DNA from: a virus
Reading direction: 5' to 3' (one strand)
IMG/VR virus record: IMGVR_UViG_3300035701_000306
Location: 1 to 22,898 of that record
Length of the DNA: 22,898 nt
Each line of letters starts with the position of its first letter. Positions within the stretch are counted from its first letter, which is position 1. Below are positions 16,941-22,898 of this stretch, one piece after another. The position numbers and the translations under genes are program-made. The notes under the pieces are model-generated. The model saw only the letters and a program-made list of their open reading frames with translations. It did not search any database and was not told the DNA's origin.

Positions 16941-17637
16941 TATAATACCTGTGAAATTCGATAAATTAACCACAATAGCACAGATCGCTGATATTCATAT
17001 ACGCATACTTCGCCGTCACGATGAATATAAACAGTGTTTTGACATATTGTATAAGCAGTTGCGCGAAGAATTACTGAATGGGAATGGTATTATAGTTGTC
17101 GCTGGTGATGTTGTTCATGCTAAAACAGATATGTCGCCCGAGATGATACAATTGGCATCAGAGTTTTTAAATACATTGGCTAACATTGCTCCCACTATTG
17201 TTATTGCTGGGAATCATGATTGTAATTTATCCAATGTGAATCGATTAGATGCATTATCCCCTATTATAGACAATCTAAAAAATCCCAATTTACATTATTT
17301 AAAACACAGTGGCATCTATACTGTTGCTGATGTGGATTTTGCCGTTCATTCGATTTTGGATGATAGGAGTAAGTGGCCAGTTGCAAATGATTGCAAAGCT
17401 AAGACTAAAATTGCCTTGTATCATGGACCCATTTATGGTGCAAAAACCGATTCCAATTATACAATTACGGATCGTCATGTTGAAATTTCATTGTTTAATG
17501 GATTTGATATAGTCATGCTTGGAGATGTACATAAAAAGCAGACCTTGCAGGAATATTCAGTTGAGGAAATAGAAGTTGATGAGAATGAAGTGGAACAATA
17601 TTTGAAAGATGGGTGGGAAATTGTTGTTCCATTATAA
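16933..17637 (+). CDS. gp47: gp47/Mre11-like nuclease, phosphoesterase core only (C-terminal part missing)
   Basis: This 234-residue protein contains all the metallophosphoesterase motifs of SbcD/Mre11/gp47: ADIHIR (D20, H22), VAGDVVH (D59), AGNHDC (N94, H95, D96), LYHGP (H164) and LGDVHKKQ (G197, D198, H200). T4 gp47 has 339 residues. Here the protein ends soon after the last motif, with a charged tail (VEEIEVDENEVEQYLKDGWE) and a TAA at 17635. The next expected conserved block, PGS-IQQ, is instead near the start of the downstream ORF in the same frame. Start choice is uncertain: ATG 16933 overlaps the methyltransferase gene, and GTG 16951 (VKFDKLTTIAQIADIHI) is a plausible alternative. Neither has a clear ribosome site. 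The protein probably works with the downstream product. Confidence 0.87.
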   Translation: MYNIIPVKFDKLTTIAQIADIHIRILRRHDEYKQCFDILYKQLREELLNGNGIIVVAGDVVHAKTDMSPEMIQLASEFLNTLANIAPTIVIAGNHDCNLSNVNRLDALSPIIDNLKNPNLHYLKHSGIYTVADVDFAVHSILDDRSKWPVANDCKAKTKIALYHGPIYGAKTDSNYTITDRHVEISLFNGFDIVMLGDVHKKQTLQEYSVEEIEVDENEVEQYLKDGWEIVVPL

Positions 17638-17735
17638 AACTTATTAGATTTTGGGCAAGTGAAGTAATTGACGGCGGTTTCTTAGAAAAATTAAAAGAGG
17701 TTTTGTATGAAGAAAGTACGATTAAAAAGAACTAA
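17637..17735 (+). pseudogene. Possible relic of a Vsr/DUF559-like homing endonuclease C-terminus
   Basis: Between the two parts of gp47 the main frame contains stops at 17635, 17665, 17683 and 17692. In the frame starting at 17637, however, the sequence reads as a plausible peptide, KLIRFWASEVIDGG, then FLEKLKEVLYEE, ending at the TAA 17733-17735. The R-F-W-x-x-E-[IV] signature followed by a short amphipathic helix resembles the C-terminus of Vsr-like and DUF559 endonucleases, some of which are homing enzymes. Only ~32 residues exist, there is no start codon for it, and it overlaps the next gene. The resemblance is from memory and could be chance. Confidence 0.35.
17696..17700 (+). promoter_or_regulatory. 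Ribosome binding site deciding the start of the gp47C-gp46 gene
   Basis: AGAGG lies 6 nt before the ATG at 17707. It is a good Shine-Dalgarno match at normal spacing, and so argues that the second half of the split pair is translated independently rather than being an inactive downstream fragment. Confidence 0.65.
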
Positions 17736-20274
17736 ACCCATAATACAATTCAGTGGGTCGGCAATTCAACAAAATCATGCAGAAAAATTGGTTGGACACG
17801 GATGGTGTAAATGGGATATAGATACTTGTACTCATGAATTTGTGGAATTACCAAACGACTATGGATATTATACACTAGAAATGATAAATGGGCAGATACA
17901 ATTTCCTGCGAATCTTCCTAATAATGTACGATTGAGATTATTTACAGGAGATGCAGACGAAACTATCATTAAAAAAACTGTTAGTGCATTGCGTAAAAAA
18001 TATAATGTCATTGAATTAAGTGTTAATCGTACCAAATTTTCATCTGTTGGGAGGCGGGCCAGAACGGATTTACTCGAATTAGGTGATTTGAGTAATGTAA
18101 GTATTCAGAATTCCATGATCGAATCGTGGCTAAAGGCTACACATGGAAAACAGATCAGTACTAAGTTAATAACTAAGATATTGGATATTAATAAAAAGTT
18201 AAATGATGAGATTGAGCACGATGATCAATCTCGAAATGTGCATTGGCGTCCTATAGAATTGAAATTTTCAAATATATTTTCGTATGGAGAAGATAACATT
18301 ATACGATTCGATGGCATGTCTGGTACCTACGGCATTTTTGCGCCCAATGCCAGCGGTAAATCCTCTTCTATGGATGCATTGATATTTGCATTATTTGACA
18401 AAACTCCCCGAGCATTCAAGGGGAGCGACATCATGAATAATAGAAAGTCCAAATTTAATGTTCAACTTATATTTGAAGTAGATAATAAACAATATCTTAT
18501 TCGTAGAGAAGGAATTCGAAAGAAAACTGGGCAAGTGAAAGTAATGGTGGAGTTCCTTTCTATCAATTTAGATGGTTCACTTGTCTCGTTAAACGGGGCC
18601 GAGCGATCAGATACCAATAATAACATTCGTTCTCTTATAGGAACATATGATGATTTTGTGTTAACTGCATTGAGTAGTCAAAATGCCAATTCTTTATTTA
18701 TTGATAAGTCACATTCAGAAAGAAAAGACCTCCTTAATCAGTTTATGGGATTGAACATATTTGATAAATTAGTAACAGTGGCAAATAATGAATCCAAGGA
18801 AGTGCAGGGAGCACTACGCAAATTCAAAAATGATGATTTTACACAGATGTTGGCAGACATTCAAACAGAATTGGACACTCTTGTCGGACAAGAAACAATA
18901 AATAATATACTGCACGGTTCGGTGTCAAAAGAGTTGGTTCAAGTAGAGCAGTTAATCAATGAATTGTATAATGAAAAACTCCCCGTGATTGGTGGGGAAA
19001 TAAATTTAGAAGAACAAAATCAAAAACGAGATCAATTGCACAGTAAGATTTTAACACTGGAACCAGAAATTGATAAAATACAAGGCCAAATAGACAAATT
19101 GGAAATAGAAATCGCAATTTCTCCGAATATAATTAGAACTGAAGCGGAGGTTATTGCAGTGACGGACACCATTTCCATCATTAACAAAGAAATATCTAAA
19201 CTGGAACAGAAAATTACCAAGGAACGAACATTATACAATTCCATTAAGGAACGAGTGGGTTGGTTGGATACATATGAATATGATCCCAATTGCACATATT
19301 GTGTGAACAATGTATTTTTTAAGGCGGCACTGAAAGATAAAGAAGAAATGGACTCCCATTTTGAACAAGTACGAGAATTAACAGAACAAAGAAATTCCGA
19401 GCGATTAAATGTAGAAGATGCCGAGAGTATCCTCAAGAAATATAAGGATGAATTGGCTATTAAAGCTGGCGTTGAACAACTCAAAACACGAAAATTAAAT
19501 GAAACGGTTAAAATACAAGAATTGAAAATGTCTCTTATTGAGATGGAAAAGAAAGTTCTTGAAATAGACGCAAAAATTGAAAAATATCTCGTACAGGAGC
19601 ATGCAATACAACACAACGAAAGTATAGATGCGACGATAGAGACACATAAACAAAATAAAGAACGAGTTCAAACGAATTTGTCCAATATTGATAAAAAGCT
19701 CCGTGAAATTCATGCCGTAATTGAAGTATGCAAATCTCGCAAAGAAGATTGTATTCGAAAAATGCGGGAAGCCGAAGAATTGGAGTTGGAATATGAAGGA
19801 TATCAGTATTATATGGATGCCGTTGGTCGTGATGGGGTTCCGTATGACTTGATTACCAAAATTATTCCTAATATTGAGGCAGAAATTAATAATCTATTAA
19901 CACAAATAGTGGATTTTACAGTCACTTTGACAGTTGATGACAAAAACATCAACGGGAAGATAGTATACGACTACGAGCGTCTGTGGCCGCTGGAAAATAG
20001 CTCAGGAATGGAGCGGTTTATTAGTTCACTCGCTATTAGGGTGGCTTTAATGAAGGCGTCTAACCTGCCCAAGCCCAATTTTATGATAATAGATGAAGGA
20101 TTCTCTGTGCTGGATGCGGAAAATTTGTCTAGTATGTCCAATTTATTCAATATCTTGAAAACTCAGTTTGATTTTGTGATTATTATCAGCCATTTGGATG
20201 TTATGCGAGATGTTGTGGATAATAGTGTAAGTATAAAATCCGAAGACGGATTTAGCAGTTTGAACTATACTTAA
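17707..20274 (+). CDS. gp46: gp46/Rad50-like ATPase carrying the C-terminal part of gp47 at its N-terminus
   Basis: This is an 855-residue protein. Residues ~10-180 match the part missing from the upstream nuclease: IIQFSGSAIQQNHAE, GHGWCKWDID, then LPNDYGYYTLEMINGQ, which is the capping-domain region of gp47/Mre11. From ~182 the SbcC/Rad50 ATPase begins: FSNIFSYGEDN, Walker A in FAPNASGKSS (about 209-220), Q-loop LSSQNANS, a long coiled coil (~330-700) with a zinc hook CTYC (C529, C532), the ABC signature SSGMERF (765-771), Walker B FMIIDEGFSVLD (D796, E797) and the switch histidine in ISHLD (H829). The complex would resect or process DNA ends in recombination-dependent replication. T4 gp46 is 560 residues; the extra N-terminus explains most of the excess. 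Confidence 0.9.
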   Translation: MKKVRLKRTKPIIQFSGSAIQQNHAEKLVGHGWCKWDIDTCTHEFVELPNDYGYYTLEMINGQIQFPANLPNNVRLRLFTGDADETIIKKTVSALRKKYNVIELSVNRTKFSSVGRRARTDLLELGDLSNVSIQNSMIESWLKATHGKQISTKLITKILDINKKLNDEIEHDDQSRNVHWRPIELKFSNIFSYGEDNIIRFDGMSGTYGIFAPNASGKSSSMDALIFALFDKTPRAFKGSDIMNNRKSKFNVQLIFEVDNKQYLIRREGIRKKTGQVKVMVEFLSINLDGSLVSLNGAERSDTNNNIRSLIGTYDDFVLTALSSQNANSLFIDKSHSERKDLLNQFMGLNIFDKLVTVANNESKEVQGALRKFKNDDFTQMLADIQTELDTLVGQETINNILHGSVSKELVQVEQLINELYNEKLPVIGGEINLEEQNQKRDQLHSKILTLEPEIDKIQGQIDKLEIEIAISPNIIRTEAEVIAVTDTISIINKEISKLEQKITKERTLYNSIKERVGWLDTYEYDPNCTYCVNNVFFKAALKDKEEMDSHFEQVRELTEQRNSERLNVEDAESILKKYKDELAIKAGVEQLKTRKLNETVKIQELKMSLIEMEKKVLEIDAKIEKYLVQEHAIQHNESIDATIETHKQNKERVQTNLSNIDKKLREIHAVIEVCKSRKEDCIRKMREAEELELEYEGYQYYMDAVGRDGVPYDLITKIIPNIEAEINNLLTQIVDFTVTLTVDDKNINGKIVYDYERLWPLENSSGMERFISSLAIRVALMKASNLPKPNFMIIDEGFSVLDAENLSSMSNLFNILKTQFDFVIIISHLDVMRDVVDNSVSIKSEDGFSSLNYT

Positions 20275-20322
20275 TTTGGAACGAAATTCATTCAATAGTA
20301 TCTGTATTATATGTAAGTGTAG

Positions 20323-20330
20323 TATTTATA
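20323..20330 (+). promoter_or_regulatory. TATTTATA motif, putative late promoter -10 element (site 3)
   Basis: The third unit-leading TATTTATA lies in the 84-bp gap between the recombination gene and the next tail gene, 28 nt before its ATG. It marks the switch from replication-type back to structural genes, which fits a late promoter. No convincing terminator is visible in this gap. Function is inferred from recurrence. Confidence 0.5.
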
Positions 20331-20358
20331 GTATATTAACAATCTATTGTGATATACT

Positions 20359-22590
20359 ATGGCTCGCATTCGCAAAGTTGTAACCAAGTTAAATCTCAGT
20401 ACGGTACCCGTTTACATAAACGATACTAAGTCATATTCTGACTATTTCTCCCTTTCACAATTTGATAGATATTTTACCAGTGGTAAGAATGGGTTTCTTA
20501 TCACTGGTACCTCGTATCTTACCCCGCAATCAGAGATTATATTGGAGCTAATAGATTCAAACGGAAACCCCGTATTTCTCAATCCTATTACAAACTATTC
20601 TGAGGGCGGGGGACGACTCATTTCGGTTGAAGTGTATGAAAATACCCCACCGGGGCCGGGAAATCTGTATATATTGGGAGTTGCCAGAGGTACTATTGCG
20701 GGGGGTTCAATACCCGTCGAATGGGCAAATAAATATAATATTCGTTGGACGGTACCAGTAAACATTGAACCGAGTAGAAAAAATGTATCTATTATTCGGT
20801 TCAAAAATGTACCAGAAATTTTTGTTACTGAACGACTTGGTGACAAACAAATAGTAACCAGATTGATAGAATCTCAATCTAATATACAGATTCCCATACA
20901 AACTCAATTTTTTAATTACTTGCCCGCTGGATATTCGTTGTTACCAACTTCATCATTATTTACTCGGGATATGTTGGGCGGATATATCACGGGGTCAATA
21001 ACCAAATTAACAACTACTCAATCTATCAGTGCAAGCATTAGTACATATCTTAATACAGAACAGACATGTTCTATTAAATTACCCATAGATAGGATTTTGA
21101 ATTCTGTCCGAGCGTTTACTGGCACAAATATCTATGATCAAAATGGAGTTAGTTTTCCTGTTACGGTATTAGAAAATGGAGTGACAACAGTTACAGAAAG
21201 TGTAACAACACAATCAGTAGATTTGTATAAAGTATATGCCACTTCAATATCGCAAAGTAACATGCAAATCCAATATGAAGTAGATAGAAAATCCACTGTA
21301 CCGGGTATTTCTAATGTATTTGTAGATTTGCGTATTATCAATTTAAATACCTTGAGTGGTGAAATTGCTCGTATTAAAACATTTGTAAAAGAACCACTGG
21401 CACAGGGAGATTATAATTTAGTAGCAGATACGAAACCACCTCCACAAGATTTCTTTGTTAGTGGGGGAGTGGTCAATACTGGTATTTTTACAACAGCTTC
21501 TCATGTTGATACTACATGGTTTGCTGATTTTAGTGGAAGTAACAAATATTATAGTGGTTCTGTAACATCTTCAATTAATATGATAACAGGAAGTGCAACT
21601 AAACTTCTTGATGGAGTAACATTTAATATAGTTAGTCCCGCCGCAACAGGCAGTTACTTTTTGGGTACACAAGAACCACTATTATTTTTTACTGGTAGCG
21701 AGTATACACTATCCTATGATGTATATTATGCTAAAGAAGTAAACGGGCAATCATATATCACAGACGCAGAGTTGAATGTATATTTGTATGGAAGTGGTTC
21801 CGCTCGGGGCATTAATGAAACTGTATGGGGAATGCCAATAGATTCTATTTCATTTGTAAATAAATCCATTGCGCTTATTGAAAAACGAGAAGTTAATTTC
21901 ATTGTTAAACAAAATGGTCCGGCGCAATTGCGTTTTCTCATGTCTGATGGGCATTTTACCTATACTAATATACGGTTAAAAACCGCAGAAGAATTTGGAT
22001 TTAATTCCGATGAAGTACAGATGGTAATTCCATTAGATGCGTATGCAAGTTCTTCTTTGATATTTAAAACCGAATTTTATGATATTAATAATAACAATGT
22101 TAATATTGATACATTATCTAGTCCGATACTTTTACCCCCCACATCTACTATTGCATTCGGTTCGGCATCTTTTGCGGATAGTGCATCTTTTGCGAATAGT
22201 GCATCATACGCATCATACACTCCCGGAATCGCAACCGTGGCATTTGTCATGAACGGTGGCGCGTATCCTCTCAGCACGGGGTTCAAGGGTTCTGTGCGCA
22301 TTCCAACAGATGTAACATTATCAGAAGTTGGTATATATACAAGTGGTTCGGGCAGTATTAATATTGATATTCGATTACAAACTCATACTACATATGAACC
22401 GCTGTCTAGTTCTCCCGCTTCTATCGTTGGTACGCCACTTTCCATGAGTAATGATACCAAATATCTCGACAACACATTGTCGGGATGGACTACTATGTTA
22501 ATGACCAATGATATTTTAAATTTCTTTGTGCTAGCAGTAGATGGGGCAGAATTAAAAGTAGCAACTATAGTATTCAATGTAGCAAGATAG
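20359..22590 (+). CDS. Large tail/fibre-type structural protein
   Basis: This 743-residue protein begins MARIRKVVTKLNLSTVPVYI. The first ~170 residues contain blocks (IILELIDSNGNPVFLNPI, NTPPGPGNLYILGVARG, WANKYNIRWTVPVNIEPSRK) that I recall from structural proteins of many large phages; they look like stacked Ig-type beta domains. A long beta-rich middle follows. Residues 603-620 are a hexapeptide repeat of the ASFADS type, often seen in fibre shafts. Residues ~625-743 form a C-terminal beta domain (FVMNGGAYPLSTGFKGSVRI, then GSINIDIRLQ and LSGWTTMLMTNDILNFFV) resembling tail-fibre tip domains. No Shine-Dalgarno is clear before the ATG. It is the first gene of a late-type unit. A receptor-contact role is likely but inferred. 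Confidence 0.82.
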   Translation: MARIRKVVTKLNLSTVPVYINDTKSYSDYFSLSQFDRYFTSGKNGFLITGTSYLTPQSEIILELIDSNGNPVFLNPITNYSEGGGRLISVEVYENTPPGPGNLYILGVARGTIAGGSIPVEWANKYNIRWTVPVNIEPSRKNVSIIRFKNVPEIFVTERLGDKQIVTRLIESQSNIQIPIQTQFFNYLPAGYSLLPTSSLFTRDMLGGYITGSITKLTTTQSISASISTYLNTEQTCSIKLPIDRILNSVRAFTGTNIYDQNGVSFPVTVLENGVTTVTESVTTQSVDLYKVYATSISQSNMQIQYEVDRKSTVPGISNVFVDLRIINLNTLSGEIARIKTFVKEPLAQGDYNLVADTKPPPQDFFVSGGVVNTGIFTTASHVDTTWFADFSGSNKYYSGSVTSSINMITGSATKLLDGVTFNIVSPAATGSYFLGTQEPLLFFTGSEYTLSYDVYYAKEVNGQSYITDAELNVYLYGSGSARGINETVWGMPIDSISFVNKSIALIEKREVNFIVKQNGPAQLRFLMSDGHFTYTNIRLKTAEEFGFNSDEVQMVIPLDAYASSSLIFKTEFYDINNNNVNIDTLSSPILLPPTSTIAFGSASFADSASFANSASYASYTPGIATVAFVMNGGAYPLSTGFKGSVRIPTDVTLSEVGIYTSGSGSINIDIRLQTHTTYEPLSSSPASIVGTPLSMSNDTKYLDNTLSGWTTMLMTNDILNFFVLAVDGAELKVATIVFNVAR
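22165..22218 (+). repeat. Three tandem 18-bp repeats encoding a hexapeptide shaft repeat
   Basis: Units at 22165-22182 and 22183-22200 differ at one base (GCATCTTTTGCGRATAGT); the third, 22201-22218, is degenerate. They encode ASFADS, ASFANS and ASYASY. The repeat lies between the long beta-rich body and the C-terminal domain of the tail protein, consistent with a short shaft or hinge. Slippage here could change its length. Confidence 0.8.
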
Positions 22591-22601
22591 GGAGTTCATA
22601 T

Positions 22602-22898
22602 ATGTCAACATTGCGAATGAGTTTTGTCAATTTGTTGGTACCAGATGGTAGTGGAAATGTGTATTGGCAACCCGCCGCCGTATTAGATACGAATGATTTG
22701 TGGCCTACAGACCAAGTATTAATATTTACAGATGGCGCAACTAAGGTAAGTTCATCGTGTCATATTCCCGTTCCAAAAAACTATGTGGGAACGGCGAAAA
22801 TTGGATTGCGATGGAAAACTACATTAACATCCAATGATGTAGTGTGGGATGTAGATTATCGTTCAGTAGCAGTTGGGGAATCAGCCGACCAAGCAACT
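22602..22898 (+). CDS. Virion structural protein, N-terminal part (3' end cut by window)
   Basis: An open frame of 99 codons starts at ATG 22602 and runs off the window without a stop. The start is supported by AGGGAG (22589-22594), 7 nt upstream, which overlaps the stop codon of the previous gene. The translation begins MSTLRMSFVNLLVPDGSGNV and includes YWQPAAVLDTNDLWP, KIGLRWKTTLTSNDVVWDVD and a final YRSVAVGESADQAT. I recall the W-x-VDYR block followed by ESxDQAT from structural proteins of other large phages, where it is typically beta-sandwich. It is probably co-translated with the preceding tail protein. No more specific role can be given. Confidence 0.75.
   Translation, partial: MSTLRMSFVNLLVPDGSGNVYWQPAAVLDTNDLWPTDQVLIFTDGATKVSSSCHIPVPKNYVGTAKIGLRWKTTLTSNDVVWDVDYRSVAVGESADQAT

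Noticed and set aside
17632-17724. Translational bypass (T4 gene 60-like) joining the two gp47 parts via matching TTA codons at 17632 and 17722
   Set aside because: TTA codons are common here, the downstream ORF has its own ribosome site and ATG, and I see no clear take-off hairpin. Possible in principle but not supported.
17548-17745. Split intein at the gp47 break
   Set aside because: There is no Cys or Ser start typical of an N-intein, no C-terminal His-Asn followed by Cys/Ser/Thr, and too little sequence for splicing domains.
19032-19616. A 194-codon ORF on the - strand
   Set aside because: It is antisense to the coiled-coil region of the gp46-like gene; its Ser/Cys/Phe-rich composition is what antisense of Lys/Glu-rich helices gives.
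20275-20300. Weak hairpin AATTT/AAATT after the gp46-like gene
   Set aside because: A 5-bp all-AT stem without a T-tract is not a credible terminator.

Overview
The window looks like part of a large, AT-rich, tailed double-stranded DNA phage genome (a contractile-tail, T4-related myovirus). The basis is a run of genes recognisable from their translations: baseplate wedge proteins like T4 gp25 and gp6, a long series of tail/baseplate structural proteins of the kind found in large environmental phages, and a replication/recombination block with a gp61-type primase and gp47/gp46-type (SbcD/SbcC, Mre11/Rad50) proteins. Every supported gene is on the + strand, most gaps are only a few bases, and I found no tRNA, rRNA, CRISPR array or insertion sequence. 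The host cannot be read from this sequence.

Layout. (1) 1-11608: the end of a gp25-like gene (cut by the window edge), gp6, a protein with a DNRLRE/CBM96-like beta-sandwich, two small unrecognised proteins, two proteins with bacterial-Ig-like (BIG2-type) domains (one also with Thr/Pro linkers and Cys-bearing modules), and a 1443-residue tail protein with a LamG-like domain. (2) 11662-14315: three structural genes behind a TATTTATA motif; the last two share a C-terminal module. (3) 14364-14789: a single small gene with its own TATTTATA motif upstream and a strong hairpin terminator downstream. (4) 14876-20274: an early-type cassette of HNH endonuclease, primase, SAM-dependent methyltransferase, and the Mre11-like nuclease and Rad50-like ATPase. 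A near-consensus sigma70 promoter overlaps the preceding terminator hairpin. (5) 20359-22898: tail genes resume behind a third TATTTATA motif; the last gene runs off the window.

The two most interesting points are these. First, the gp47/gp46 pair is partitioned in an unusual way: the phosphoesterase core of gp47 ends early at 17637, and the missing C-terminal part of gp47 is at the N-terminus of the gp46-like ATPase ORF. Between them lie about 70 bp with several stops, which carry in another frame a short peptide resembling the C-terminus of a Vsr/DUF559-like endonuclease. This suggests a gene split by a homing endonuclease that was later lost. Second, regulation appears to be written in the gaps: an identical TATTTATA octamer lies 26-30 nt before the first gene of each of three late units, while the replication cassette has a host-type promoter. 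TATTTATA is the exact reverse complement of the T4 late-promoter element TATAAATA, yet it sits in the sense position.
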